A DNA stretch of 64,000 bases from SAR116 cluster bacterium AG-390-L20. GTDB lineage: Bacteria > Pseudomonadota > Alphaproteobacteria > Puniceispirillales > Marisalimonadaceae. Location of the stretch: positions 1 through 64,000 of the forward strand of contig QCHB01000011.1 in NCBI GenBank assembly GCA_003278095.1. Direction: 5' to 3'. A program made the translations under genes and the position numbers. A model generated the notes under the pieces. That model saw nothing but the letters and a program-made list of their open reading frames with translations. It was not told the DNA's origin and made no database searches. Below are positions 27,511-37,054 of this stretch, piece by piece; position 1 is the stretch's first letter; every line of letters starts with the position of its first letter.

Positions 27511-28079
27511 CTTTTATCATCGAATAAAATTATATAATTATATACTTCCTTTACAAATCGCGCGCTTGATACATGTTGTTTCACAAGAAGCATCTCTTCT
27601 TTACTGCTTGCAACGCCACTGATATAAGCTTTGTCATTCACAACATCTATGGAAAAATTTATACTGTTAATAGCTTTATCTGTCATTATTCGGGCTCTTA
27701 TTTCTCCCATTGAAGCTATGTCTCTAGCTACATTTTTTATTGAAGAAGTGTCTGTTATCTGAAGTTCATTGTTTACCTCGTTAACGCCTCTGATAGCCCA
27801 AGATATTTTAGTAAGTTCAATTTTTTCACTTGGATTTTTTACTTTACCTGTTAACAAAACCGAACCATTATTAACAAATATTTTGGTGTCTTTTATTAAA
27901 TTTTTATCTAGTTTAAATATTAAATTTGATATTTTTGTTTTAATAATATTGTCATTTAATGTAGTGCCTATTCCCTTTTCTTTTGAAGCGGCGCCTAAAG
28001 ACACCATGCCAATAGTTGCTAATGGTGCGCATGATTGGAATAAAATAGTAATAATTGAAATAAACAATAAACTTTTCAT
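27507..28079 (-). CDS. Dual BON-domain outer-membrane lipoprotein
   Basis: A 190-residue lipoprotein: signal MKSLLFISIITILFQSC with Cys17 as the lipidated residue, then two BON domains (about 45-110 and 115-185) with VNNGSVLLTGKVKNP and VVNDKAYISGVASSKEEM turns. It resembles DolP (YraP), which binds anionic phospholipid and supports outer-membrane integrity. The rsmI-BON-gshB order is conserved in alphaproteobacteria; yraN, often between rsmI and this gene, is absent. Confidence 0.9.
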   Translation of the reverse strand: MKSLLFISIITILFQSCAPLATIGMVSLGAASKEKGIGTTLNDNIIKTKISNLIFKLDKNLIKDTKIFVNNGSVLLTGKVKNPSEKIELTKISWAIRGVNEVNNELQITDTSSIKNVARDIASMGEIRARIMTDKAINSINFSIDVVNDKAYISGVASSKEEMLLVKQHVSSARFVKEVYNYIILFDDKR

Positions 28080-28137
28080 TTTTTATACCTTTGCCTAATT
28101 GTCTTAATTTAGATAAATATAAATTAATATTATGGTC

Positions 28138-29052
28138 TTATTTTTCAGTTATAGATTTTTTAATTTTTATAGCTTCATCGTAGATTAATTTTCTTGAAAA
28201 ATTAGTCTCATCAATAGTTAAATTAACAGTATCACGAAGAGAAAATTTTTGAAGTCTCTTTTTAATATTAACCCTTACAGTTTTAATGTTAATGTTTTTA
28301 CTGTTAGTATAGCCATTAATTATAATTACAATTTCACCTTTTAAAGGTTTATTTCTTGATTGTCTTTCATGTATCAAACTTTCTATTTTTTCTAAATCAC
28401 CAGTAATAATATCTTCATAAATTTTAGTAAGTTCCCTTGTTATAGAAATTTTCCTGTTTCCATAGATCTTTAGCATTATCTTAAGAGTGTCAATTAACCT
28501 TAAACAAGTATCAAACCATATACCTGTCATCGGATATGATTTAGTTAGTGTAAACTGTTTTATTTTAGCACTTCTCTTTGCGGAAACAAAACCACCAAAA
28601 TAAAATTGATTTGTAGGAAGTCCAGACAAAATTAATCCGTTTATTACAGATGAAGGACCAGGTGCGTGTGTGACTTTGACTTTATTTAAATAGCATTCTT
28701 GAACAAGTTTATAACCAGGGTCAGAAATTAATGGTGTTCCAGCATCGCTGACTAATCCTATACTTTTGTTTAAAAGTAGTTGTTTTAAGATGTAGGGTCT
28801 TTTTTTGGGAGCATTATTATCATTATAAGAAATCATATTTTTATGATTTAAGTTGAGATGCGACAATAGTTTTTTAGTTTTTCTAGTATCTTCACATAAT
28901 AATATATCTACAAAATTTAAAAGCTGGATAGCTCTGAGGCTAATGTCACTCAAATTTCCAATTGGGGTAGCTATAATATATAAACACCCTTTAACAACTT
29001 CAATTTCAAAGTCATTTGGATGTTTTAGATGTTCTTTACTTAACTTTTTCAA
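28138..29052 (-). CDS. rsmI: 16S rRNA (cytidine-2'-O) methyltransferase
   Basis: A 304-residue SAM-dependent tetrapyrrole-methylase-fold enzyme that 2'-O-methylates C1402 in 16S rRNA. LYIIATPIGNLSDISLRA (27-44), CEDTRKTKKLL, VSDAGTPLISDPGY and APGPSSVINGLILSG match the family in order. A less usual feature is GIWFDTCLRL, where most RsmI proteins have a FYESPHR motif. It is divergent from the LpoA-like gene across 43 bp. Confidence 0.95.
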   Translation of the reverse strand: MKKLSKEHLKHPNDFEIEVVKGCLYIIATPIGNLSDISLRAIQLLNFVDILLCEDTRKTKKLLSHLNLNHKNMISYNDNNAPKKRPYILKQLLLNKSIGLVSDAGTPLISDPGYKLVQECYLNKVKVTHAPGPSSVINGLILSGLPTNQFYFGGFVSAKRSAKIKQFTLTKSYPMTGIWFDTCLRLIDTLKIMLKIYGNRKISITRELTKIYEDIITGDLEKIESLIHERQSRNKPLKGEIVIIINGYTNSKNINIKTVRVNIKKRLQKFSLRDTVNLTIDETNFSRKLIYDEAIKIKKSITEK

Positions 29053-29095
29053 TAGATTACCTTAATTATGATAACTAAATATTAAGTGTGTATTC

Positions 29096-30562
29096 ATGTT
29101 TGTTTTTAATTCGAAATATAATCCTATTATATATTTTTGTATATTATTAATAGTTAATGGATGCCAAAATAATACAGAGAAATTAATATCAGAAAATAAA
29201 ATTTCAACAACAATTCCAAAAAAAGACAAATCAGTTTCAAACAACAAAAAATTTTCCAAAGAAAAAGTATCTAAAAATAAAATTATTTTAAATAAAAAAG
29301 AAAACAAAATAGAACAAAAAGATAATGATGTTATTTTTGAGTTTAGGAATGAAAGATTGCTTCAAGGAAGAGAAAAGCTTAAATTTACAGAAAAAACAAA
29401 AACAAAAAAAGCCTTATCGGCAGTTTTTAAAATGTTAGAGCAAAATGTAGGTTCAAGTAATGATAATTTGAATTTGAATAGTAATGGTAAAATTTCATTA
29501 GATAATAGATATTTTGATATAAAAAAAGATGCTATTCATTACAAGAACATATTAGCTTTTCTTCCATTAACGGGTTTTTATTCAAACTATGGTATTAAAA
29601 CAAGGAAGGCATTAGATCTTAGTATTTTAAATTTTGGCAACAATAAAATCAAAATTATTTATTTTGATACGGGTAAAAAGATTAATAAAACAACTATAAG
29701 TAAGTTATTTGACAATATTGACCCTAGCCTTATTTTAGGACCATTTAGAAGAGAAATTTTATTAGATATTAAGCCAATAGCTAAATCCAAATTTATACCA
29801 ATACTAACATTTTCAAATGATATATCATTGAGAGAAAATAACATTTGGTCCTTAGGATTTTCGCCTGAAGAACAAGTGGAAAGTGTTATTTCATGTGCTC
29901 TTAGTTATGGATATAAAAATTTTGGGTTAGTCGCTCCTGATAATTTATATGGCAGAATAATAACAAGTGCATCAATAGATTTAATAAGTGATTATAAAAA
30001 TAATAAATATGACAAAATTTTGCTTAATAACAATCAAATAAATAATAAATCAAAATTATTTTCAATATTAAAAAAATTTTTAAGGTTTAATGAAAACCAA
30101 ACACAACACACTAGGTTTGACACAATTCTTATAGGTGGTAGTAAAGAATTCATTTTAGAAATAGCTCCATTGTTGGCATTCTTTAATGTAGATTCTAAGT
30201 ATGTAAAAATTCTAGGTACTGAAAAATTTAATACTAAAGAAATAAAAAACGAACCCTCACTAGAAAAAGCTTGGTTTCCTGCTATTGTAAGTAAAAATGA
30301 AAAAGATTTCAGACTTTATTGGCAAAAAATTTGGGGAGATGATGTTAATTATTTTTCAAACGCGGGTTTTGACTCAGGTAATATTGGTATAAATTATGTT
30401 ATTAAAAAAGATGGTTCAAGTTTCTTAAAAAATATTTCAGGTCCAATTACAGGCCTAACCCTAAAATCTGGTGGCTATGTAAAAAAACCTATAAATGTCA
30501 TGCAAATAGAAAATTTAGGAAAATTAACTAATGTTAAACAATGTAGTAACTTTAAGGATTAA
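29096..30562 (+). CDS. LpoA-like penicillin-binding-protein activator lipoprotein
   Basis: A 488-residue lipoprotein: signal ending LIVNGC with Cys23 lipidated, a long Lys/Asn-rich linker to about 145, then a periplasmic-binding-protein fold (ILAFLPLTGFYSNYG, ILGPFRREI, PILTFSNDISLRENNIW, FGLVAPDNLYG). LpoA proteins stimulate class A penicillin-binding proteins; the alphaproteobacterial version usually sits divergent from rsmI, as here. An amino-acid-binding role is a less likely alternative. Its 3' end overlaps the convergent hemW by 11 bp. Confidence 0.85.
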   Translation: MFVFNSKYNPIIYFCILLIVNGCQNNTEKLISENKISTTIPKKDKSVSNNKKFSKEKVSKNKIILNKKENKIEQKDNDVIFEFRNERLLQGREKLKFTEKTKTKKALSAVFKMLEQNVGSSNDNLNLNSNGKISLDNRYFDIKKDAIHYKNILAFLPLTGFYSNYGIKTRKALDLSILNFGNNKIKIIYFDTGKKINKTTISKLFDNIDPSLILGPFRREILLDIKPIAKSKFIPILTFSNDISLRENNIWSLGFSPEEQVESVISCALSYGYKNFGLVAPDNLYGRIITSASIDLISDYKNNKYDKILLNNNQINNKSKLFSILKKFLRFNENQTQHTRFDTILIGGSKEFILEIAPLLAFFNVDSKYVKILGTEKFNTKEIKNEPSLEKAWFPAIVSKNEKDFRLYWQKIWGDDVNYFSNAGFDSGNIGINYVIKKDGSSFLKNISGPITGLTLKSGGYVKKPINVMQIENLGKLTNVKQCSNFKD

Positions 30563-31727
30563 TTAAAAAATCAATTATACTATCCAATTTAATCATATAA
30601 TTTTCTTCTACTTTTAACATACCATTTATAACTTTTAGCATTTTTTTATTTTGTAATTCTCTAAAAGCACTCCTTTCTATTATAGATTTATCAAACAACT
30701 TGAAAGTCTCTATTCCTTCATATAATCTAAGCCCCATTGTTAACGTGTCAATATCAGAAGTTGTGTCACTAAAAAAATTAATACTTTCAAATTCTGATCT
30801 ATTAATGTTCCTAGATAACCAAGTTTTTGGATTCTTATAATTTTGGTACTCAATACGTTTAATATTTCGCTTTGAAGACCATAATCTTCCATATGCTCCC
30901 GGACCTATACCTATCCAGTTTTCTGATTTCCAATAATTTTTATTATGTTTGCAATCAAAACCTTTTTTTGCATAATTTGAAACTTCATATTTTAAAAAAT
31001 TGTGAGCGTTCAATATTTCATTAGATTTTTCATAAAAATCAGCTGCGTTATCGCTATCAATTACATTTAACAAACCCTTTTTGAAGTCGGTATAAAATCT
31101 TGTACCCTTTTCAATAGTTAGTTGATAGAGTGACAAATGCTGCAAATCATTATTTTTCAGAAATACTTCTAACTCATTTGTCCAATGCAGAAGTTTTTGA
31201 CCATAAAAGGCGTATATCAAATCTACAGAAACATTGTTAAATGTTTTTATAGCATGTTCTACAGCTAATTGTGCATCCAAACTATTATGACGTCTTCCTA
31301 GAAATTTTAAATTTTCATCATTTAATGACTGAACTCCAATAGATATCCTATTAATTCCTAACTCCTCTAAACTTTTAAACCTTTCTTTTTCGTAGGAGCT
31401 CGGATTAGCCTCAAGTGAAATTTCTACATTTTCTGCAAACCCAAACAAATTTGAAGCAGTTCTCAAAATACTATCTATTATTTCCAAAGGCATTAGTGAA
31501 GGTGTTCCCCCTCCAAAAAATATAGCATTTAAATTATTAAAATTCACATTGTGATTTAATAGTTGTTCGTTCATTTCAAGTAGTTGATTCGTGTAGGATT
31601 TAATCCATTGTTTAGAATCAAACGCTTCTTTTACATGAGAATTAAAGTCACAATAAGGACATTTTGATTCACAATAAGGCCAGTGAATATAAAGGCTCAA
31701 TAATTTATTTTTATTCTTAATCAACAC
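30552..31727 (-). CDS. hemW: HemW-type radical SAM haem chaperone
   Basis: A 391-residue radical SAM protein. The cluster cysteines are C19, C23 and C26 in HWPYCESKCPYCDF, followed by FFGGGTPSLM and ISIGVQSLND. The HNxxYW haem-binding motif (HNKNYWK) distinguishes HemW from the coproporphyrinogen dehydrogenase HemN. HemW carries haem to respiratory enzymes. hemW-rdgB-rph forms a conserved leftward operon here; hemW and rdgB overlap by 7 bp. Confidence 0.95.
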   Translation of the reverse strand: MLIKNKNKLLSLYIHWPYCESKCPYCDFNSHVKEAFDSKQWIKSYTNQLLEMNEQLLNHNVNFNNLNAIFFGGGTPSLMPLEIIDSILRTASNLFGFAENVEISLEANPSSYEKERFKSLEELGINRISIGVQSLNDENLKFLGRRHNSLDAQLAVEHAIKTFNNVSVDLIYAFYGQKLLHWTNELEVFLKNNDLQHLSLYQLTIEKGTRFYTDFKKGLLNVIDSDNAADFYEKSNEILNAHNFLKYEVSNYAKKGFDCKHNKNYWKSENWIGIGPGAYGRLWSSKRNIKRIEYQNYKNPKTWLSRNINRSEFESINFFSDTTSDIDTLTMGLRLYEGIETFKLFDKSIIERSAFRELQNKKMLKVINGMLKVEENYMIKLDSIIDFLINP

Positions 31728-32338
31728 TTTAAATTAGGAAAACATAGATCTATCAACTTATTAAAGGCAATAGATCTATGACTGATTTTATGTTTAAAAT
31801 TTGGATCCATTTCAGCAAAAGTCATGTCATACCCTAATGGTTTAAAAATAGGATCATAACCGAAGCCTTTATTCCCTTTAGGAGGCCATGAAAATTTTCC
31901 ATGTACTTTTCCAGAAACTGTAACATCGAATTTATCAGGCCAAGAAATTGACAAAGAACAAATGAAATAACAATCGTAGTTAGGCTGTTTTACTTCTCTA
32001 ATAGCAGTATTAATTTTAAGCATTGCTGAATAAAAGTCCTTGTTTAAACCAGCCCATCTTGCGGAATAAATACCTGGATCATTATTAAGATCAGAAAAAC
32101 ATATACCGCTATCATCTGATATGCTTGGCAATCCTGTTTTTTGAGTTACAAAAGAAGATTTAATTAAGGCATTTTCTTCAAACGTTGCACCATTTTCTTC
32201 TGGTTCCTCAATATTAAAATCATAAGCAGATAGAATGTCGATGTTCAATGGAGTTAATAAATCTTTAATCTCAATTATTTTTCCTTTATTTTGGCTAGCT
32301 ATAACTAATTTTTTATCTTTAAAAATTCGCCTATTCAT
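31721..32338 (-). CDS. rdgB: dITP/XTP pyrophosphatase
   Basis: A 205-residue Ham1/RdgB nucleotide-pool cleaning enzyme that hydrolyses dITP, ITP and XTP. LVIASQNKGKIIEI is the N-terminal substrate loop, SISDDSGICF carries the catalytic acidic residues, YSARWAG and GFGYDPIFKP are the later conserved blocks, and KHKISHRSIAFNKL closes the active site. It lies 5 bp after rph. Confidence 0.97.
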   Translation of the reverse strand: MNRRIFKDKKLVIASQNKGKIIEIKDLLTPLNIDILSAYDFNIEEPEENGATFEENALIKSSFVTQKTGLPSISDDSGICFSDLNNDPGIYSARWAGLNKDFYSAMLKINTAIREVKQPNYDCYFICSLSISWPDKFDVTVSGKVHGKFSWPPKGNKGFGYDPIFKPLGYDMTFAEMDPNFKHKISHRSIAFNKLIDLCFPNLKC

Positions 32339-32343
32339 TAAAA

Positions 32344-33069
32344 CTAATCCAAATTGAGAGCATGTCTTTGAATTTTAAAAATACTCTTTGTACCATGCTC
32401 AGCCAGTTCTAATAAATTAAGGAATTGTTCTTTATTGAAAGGCTTTTCTTCTGCAGTAGTCTGAATTTCAACTATACCATTATTCGCAGTCATAACAAAA
32501 TTGCCATCTGTTTCAGCAGAAGAGTCTTCTTCATAATCAAGATCAATTATCTCCTTATTTTTCCAAATACCGCAAGATATAGCACTTACTTGATCTAATA
32601 TAGGATTTTCTGAAATTTTTCCGGATTTAAGTAAAAAATTAATTGCGTCATAAAGCGCAACCCAAGCCCCAGTAATAGACGCTGTTCTGGTTCCACCATC
32701 TGCTTGAATTACGTCACAATCTATTTTAATTTGATTTTCTCCTAATTTTTTCAAATCTACAATTGATCTGAGTGATCTTCCTATTAGTCTTTGTATTTCT
32801 TGTGTTCGACCAGATGGTTTACCTTTTACAACTTCTCTATCCATCCGTGAATGTGTTGATCTTGGTAGCATTCCATACTCGGCCGTAATCCAACCTTTAC
32901 CTGAGTTTCTTAGCCATGGTGGTAATTTGACATCGACAGAGGCCGTACAGAAAACGTGAGTATTACCAAATTTAGCCATGCATGAACCTTCAGCATAAGG
33001 AGAGATTTGAGATGTTAATGATATTTCTCTCATTTCATTATATTGTCTATTTGAAGGTCTATTAAACAT
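32344..33069 (-). CDS. rph: Ribonuclease PH
   Basis: A 241-residue phosphorolytic 3'-5' exoribonuclease that trims tRNA precursors. The N-terminal [13 protein letters not shown] is family-typical, [14 protein letters not shown] forms the phosphate-binding region, [15 protein letters not shown] the RNA-contacting helix, and [20 protein letters not shown] the active-site core. It is the first gene of rph-rdgB-hemW and is divergent from grpE across 152 bp. Confidence 0.97.
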   Translation of the reverse strand: MFNRPSNRQYNEMREISLTSQISPYAEGSCMAKFGNTHVFCTASVDVKLPPWLRNSGKGWITAEYGMLPRSTHSRMDREVVKGKPSGRTQEIQRLIGRSLRSIVDLKKLGENQIKIDCDVIQADGGTRTASITGAWVALYDAINFLLKSGKISENPILDQVSAISCGIWKNKEIIDLDYEEDSSAETDGNFVMTANNGIVEIQTTAEEKPFNKEQFLNLLELAEHGTKSIFKIQRHALNLD

Positions 33070-33160
33070 AAATATTCCCTATCCATAAAGTTTATTACAA
33101 TTTAGAAATAACTTAAAACACACTAAAGTTGTATTTACAATTATTATAAAATTTTTACCT

Positions 33161-33188
33161 CTTGCAAATTTTAAAAAACTCATTATTT
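33161..33188 (+). promoter_or_regulatory. Possible sigma-32-type promoter of grpE
   Basis: CTTGCA (33161-33166), a 14-bp spacer, then CATTATTT (33181-33188). The -35 fits the heat-shock sigma consensus CTTGAA well and the -10 fits only loosely. Its geometry is the same as that of the stronger site before dnaK. Confidence 0.4.
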
Positions 33189-33221
33189 GCATGATCATAA
33201 TAATTATCTCTGGAGTTTAAA

Positions 33222-33866
33222 TTGTCTGAAAAAAAAGATAAATCTAAAATAGATAATGAAGCTAATAATAAAGATGAAAAGGTAGTTGAAACTGAAAAAA
33301 TCTCAGATGAAGACCCTAATGATGTTAATTTTAATGAATTAAATGAACACGATGATGATAATAATAATATAAACCTTGAAAATCAAATTAAAGATTTAAA
33401 AGATCAGTTAATGAGAACATTGGCAGACAGTGAAAATCTAAGAAAGCGTACTATCAAGGAAGTTGAGCATGCTAAAAAATATAGTCATATTACTTTTGTG
33501 AGAGATTTGGTTTCATCAGTTGATAATTTGCAAAGAGCCTTAGAATCTGTTCCTGACGATAAGTCTCAATTGCCTGAACCCGTAAAGAATTTAATTATAG
33601 GTTTAGATATTGTTGAGAAAGAAATAGTTACTACCTTTGAAAAGCATAATCTAAAACAAATTTGTCCACTTGGTGAAAAGTTTGATTATAACTTTCACCA
33701 AGCTATGTTCGAGGTACCTACAAATGATAGTGAACCTGGTATTGTTGTTGAAGTTTCTCAAAAGGGATATTTATTACATGACAGACTAGTTAGACCCGCA
33801 ATGGTAGGTATTTCAAAAAAAATTGAAGACGTAGAAATTAAAGATGAAAAAACCAATGAAATCTAA
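33222..33866 (+). CDS. grpE: Nucleotide exchange factor GrpE
   Basis: A 214-residue DnaK nucleotide exchange factor. An acidic, low-complexity N-terminus (to about 55) leads into a long coiled coil (LKDQLMRTLADSENLRKRTIKEVEHAKKYS region, about 60-100) and a C-terminal beta domain with FDYNFHQAMFEVP and GYLLHDRLVRPAMVGISK. The start is TTG at 33222, supported by GGAG at 33212-33215. In many alphaproteobacteria hrcA lies upstream; here rph follows directly. Confidence 0.96.
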   Translation: MSEKKDKSKIDNEANNKDEKVVETEKISDEDPNDVNFNELNEHDDDNNNINLENQIKDLKDQLMRTLADSENLRKRTIKEVEHAKKYSHITFVRDLVSSVDNLQRALESVPDDKSQLPEPVKNLIIGLDIVEKEIVTTFEKHNLKQICPLGEKFDYNFHQAMFEVPTNDSEPGIVVEVSQKGYLLHDRLVRPAMVGISKKIEDVEIKDEKTNEI

Positions 33867-33891
33867 TTATGATAATTAAATTTTTCATAAT

Positions 33892-33919
33892 CTTGTAAAT
33901 ACAACAACTTAACCCATAT
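33892..33919 (+). promoter_or_regulatory. Sigma-32-type heat-shock promoter of dnaK
   Basis: CTTGTA (33892-33897), a 14-bp spacer and ACCCATAT (33912-33919) closely match the heat-shock sigma factor consensus CTTGAA-N13/14-CCCCATNT. The site lies 38 bp before the dnaK ATG, between grpE and dnaK. No CIRCE inverted repeat is seen. The rpoH gene itself is not in the window. Confidence 0.65.
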
Positions 33920-33956
33920 TAAGCATGTTGATATTTCAAATTTAGGGAGTTTTTAA

Positions 33957-35876
33957 ATGGCTAAAGTTATCGGTATTGATTTGGGTACTACCAATTCATG
34001 CGTATCCGTTATGGATGGAAAATCACCAAAAATTATTGAAAACAGTGAGGGTGCAAGAACAACCCCTTCTATGGTTGGTATTACAGATGATGAAAGATTA
34101 GTTGGCCAGCCAGCTAAAAGACAAGCTGTTACAAATCCTGAAAACACACTCTTTGCAATTAAAAGATTAATTGGAAGGAGACATGACGATAAATATTCAA
34201 AGAAATTTTCTGAATTAGTTCCTTATAAAATTATTTCTGCAAAAAATGGAGATGCTTGGGTTCAGGCTAATGGTCAAGATTATGCACCTTCAGAAGTGTC
34301 TAGCTTTATCTTAAGAAAACTTAAAGAAGATGCAGAAGCCTTTCTGGGCGAAACAGTTGATAAGGCAGTTATTACTGTTCCAGCTTACTTCAATGACGCT
34401 CAAAGACAAGCTACCAAAGATGCTGGGAAAATAGCAGGTTTAGAAGTATTAAGAATTATTAATGAGCCAACAGCTGCAGCATTAGCGTATGGTCTTGATA
34501 AAAAAGAAAGTGGAACGATAGCCGTATACGACCTTGGTGGAGGTACTTTTGATGTATCTATTCTTGAAGTAGGTGATGGAGTTTTTGAGGTAAAATCTAC
34601 CAATGGAGACACTTTCCTAGGTGGCGAAGATTTTGATCAGCGTATAATAGATTATATAGCTGAACAATTTAAAAAAGATAATGGTATTGATTTAAGATCA
34701 GACAAATTAGCACTTCAAAGAATGAAAGAGGCAGCTGAAAAAGCCAAAATAGAACTTTCAAGTGCTGCTCAAACGGATGTAAATTTGCCTTTTGTTACTG
34801 CAGATGCAAGTGGTCCAAAACATTTAAATGTCAAATTAACAAGATCTCAATATGAAAGCCTTGTTGACGATTTGATCACAAAAAGTATTGATCCTTGTAA
34901 AGCAGCCCTCAAAGATGCTGGAGTAAGTGCTAGTGATATTGACGAAGTAATTTTGGTTGGCGGTATGACTAGAATGCCAAAAATTATTGAAGCTGTTACT
35001 TCTTTTTTTAAAACTGAGCCACATAGAGGTGTTAACCCTGATGAGGTTGTAGCTTCAGGTGCAGCAATTCAGGGTGGTGTTTTAATGGGAGACGTTAAGG
35101 ACGTACTTTTACTTGACGTTACACCTTTATCTTTAGGTATTGAAACATTAGGTGGAGTATTTACTAGATTAATTGATCGAAACACAACTATACCTTCAAA
35201 AAAATCCCAAATATTTTCAACTGCTGAAGATAATCAATCTGCCGTTACGATTCGTGTATCTCAAGGTGAAAGGGAAATGGCATCAGACAATAAATCGCTA
35301 GGAGAATTTAATCTTGAAGGTATTGCATCAGCACCTAGAGGTGTTCCTCAAATAGAAGTGACTTTTGACATAGATGCGAATGGAATAGTTAATGTCAGTG
35401 CTCAAGATAAAGCTACTGGTAAAGCTCACAATATAACCATTCAAGCCTCTGGTGGTCTTGATGATAATGAAATTGAAAGAATGGTTAAAGAAGCGGAGGA
35501 TAACGCAGAAGCAGATAAAGAAAAAAGAGAAGCTATTGATGTTCGCAATCAAGCTGAATCAATGATACATAGTGCTGAAAAGTCTATAACTGATTTAGGT
35601 GATAAAGCTGACCCTAGTGCTAAAAGTGAAGTTGAAAATGCAATTGGTGAGGTTAAAACATCACTTGAAGGTGAAGATATATCAACTATAAAAGATAAAA
35701 CATCGGCCTTATCTGCAATAATGATGAAGATGGGAGAAGCAGCTTATAAGGCAAATCAAGAAAATAATACAGATAACCCAGAAGAAACTGATACATCAAA
35801 TGAGAACAAAGAAGATGTTGTGGATGCTGACTTTGAAGAAGTAAAGGATAACGAAGAGAAGAAAGACGCTTCCTAA
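33957..35876 (+). CDS. dnaK: Hsp70 chaperone DnaK
   Basis: A 639-residue Hsp70. [16 protein letters not shown] (6-21) and [19 protein letters not shown] form the two phosphate-binding loops of the ATPase, [16 protein letters not shown] completes it, and the [14 protein letters not shown] linker leads to the substrate domain. The acidic, Gln/Asn-rich tail ends in a [10 protein letters not shown] motif. It has a strong ribosome site (AGGGAG, 33944-33949). It forms the classical grpE-dnaK-dnaJ folding machine, with dnaJ 27 bp downstream. Confidence 0.99.
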   Translation: MAKVIGIDLGTTNSCVSVMDGKSPKIIENSEGARTTPSMVGITDDERLVGQPAKRQAVTNPENTLFAIKRLIGRRHDDKYSKKFSELVPYKIISAKNGDAWVQANGQDYAPSEVSSFILRKLKEDAEAFLGETVDKAVITVPAYFNDAQRQATKDAGKIAGLEVLRIINEPTAAALAYGLDKKESGTIAVYDLGGGTFDVSILEVGDGVFEVKSTNGDTFLGGEDFDQRIIDYIAEQFKKDNGIDLRSDKLALQRMKEAAEKAKIELSSAAQTDVNLPFVTADASGPKHLNVKLTRSQYESLVDDLITKSIDPCKAALKDAGVSASDIDEVILVGGMTRMPKIIEAVTSFFKTEPHRGVNPDEVVASGAAIQGGVLMGDVKDVLLLDVTPLSLGIETLGGVFTRLIDRNTTIPSKKSQIFSTAEDNQSAVTIRVSQGEREMASDNKSLGEFNLEGIASAPRGVPQIEVTFDIDANGIVNVSAQDKATGKAHNITIQASGGLDDNEIERMVKEAEDNAEADKEKREAIDVRNQAESMIHSAEKSITDLGDKADPSAKSEVENAIGEVKTSLEGEDISTIKDKTSALSAIMMKMGEAAYKANQENNTDNPEETDTSNENKEDVVDADFEEVKDNEEKKDAS

Positions 35877-35903
35877 ATATACATATATACTTAAGGTATA
35901 AAA

Positions 35904-37004
35904 ATGGCACGTGATTATTACGATATACTAGGTTTATCTAAATCAGCATCAGATAGTGAAATTAAGTCTTCGTATCGTAAGTTAGCCATGAAGTATCATC
36001 CTGATAGAAATCCTGGTGATAAAAAAGCCGAAGAAAAATTCAAAGAAATTTCTGAATCCTACGAAATACTTAAGGATCCTCAAAAAAAGTCAGCATATGA
36101 TCAGTATGGTCATGCTGCTTTTTCTCAAGGCACTGGTGGAGGAGCTTCTGGAGGTTTTTCAGGATTTGGGAGTGGTGGATTTTCTGATATATTTGAAGAT
36201 ATGTTTGGTATGGGAGGTGGTTCTGAAAGAAGATCAGCATCAACAGGATCAGACCTAAGATATGATTTGTCTGTTTCGCTTGAACAAGCTTACTCGGGTG
36301 ATCAAGTTGAAATTTCTTTAACAGTACCAACAAAATGTGAATCTTGTAATGGATCAGGAGCTAATAAAGGTTCTCAACCCAAACAATGTGGTCAATGTGG
36401 TGGTTATGGAAAAGTCAGAGCACAACAAGGTTTCTTTACGATTGAGAGAACATGTGCTGCGTGTTCTGGTGCAGGTGAAATTATTGGAGATCCATGTAGA
36501 GTTTGTAAAGGTCAGGGAAGAGTAAATAAAAATAAAAAACTTTCTGTAAATGTGCCTGCAGGTGTAGATAATGGAACTCGAATTCGCCTTTCTGGTGAGG
36601 GAGAAGCTGGTGCAAGAGGTTCATCACCCGGTGATTTATATATCTTTATTGATATTAAAGATCATTCTATATTTCAAAGAGATGGCAAGGACACATTTAT
36701 TGAGGTTCCTGTATCATTCATTGATGCTGTATTAGGAAATTCAATACAAGTTCCTTGTATCGATGGTTCAAAAGCTAAAATGAATTTAAGCTCTGGCACA
36801 CAAAGTGGTACTCGTTTACGTATGAAAGGTAAAGGAATGCCCGGATTACGAGGTGGATCTAGGGGTGATCAGTATGTTCAAATAAACGTGGAAACGCCAG
36901 TTGGTATTTCAAGAAAACAAGAAGATTTATTCAAGCAAATTAAAGATTTAGGTATTGACAAAATCAGCCCCAAGACTAGTAGATTTAAAAAACTAATACA
37001 ATAA
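35904..37004 (+). CDS. dnaJ: Hsp40 co-chaperone DnaJ
   Basis: A 366-residue class I J-protein. The J domain (1-70) includes the HPD tripeptide in MKYHPDRNPGDKK, a Gly/Phe-rich stretch follows (about 75-105), and the zinc domain has four CxxCxGxG repeats: CESCNGSG, CGQCGGYG, CAACSGAG and CRVCKGQG. The C-terminal substrate-binding domains are complete. It stimulates the DnaK ATPase and hands over unfolded clients. Confidence 0.99.
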   Translation: MARDYYDILGLSKSASDSEIKSSYRKLAMKYHPDRNPGDKKAEEKFKEISESYEILKDPQKKSAYDQYGHAAFSQGTGGGASGGFSGFGSGGFSDIFEDMFGMGGGSERRSASTGSDLRYDLSVSLEQAYSGDQVEISLTVPTKCESCNGSGANKGSQPKQCGQCGGYGKVRAQQGFFTIERTCAACSGAGEIIGDPCRVCKGQGRVNKNKKLSVNVPAGVDNGTRIRLSGEGEAGARGSSPGDLYIFIDIKDHSIFQRDGKDTFIEVPVSFIDAVLGNSIQVPCIDGSKAKMNLSSGTQSGTRLRMKGKGMPGLRGGSRGDQYVQINVETPVGISRKQEDLFKQIKDLGIDKISPKTSRFKKLIQ

Positions 37005-37054
37005 TTGATACTATTGTATAAGATGATTTATGTAATCGTAAAAGAGAGCTAAAT

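Noticed and set aside
33070..33221. CIRCE element before grpE
   Set aside because: No TTAGCACTC-N9-GAGTGCTAA-like inverted repeat can be found in the 152-bp gap or before dnaK.
36070..36333. Open frames in other frames of dnaJ and dnaK (both strands)
   Set aside because: Shadows of highly constrained coding sequence; low-complexity products without start sites or homology patterns.
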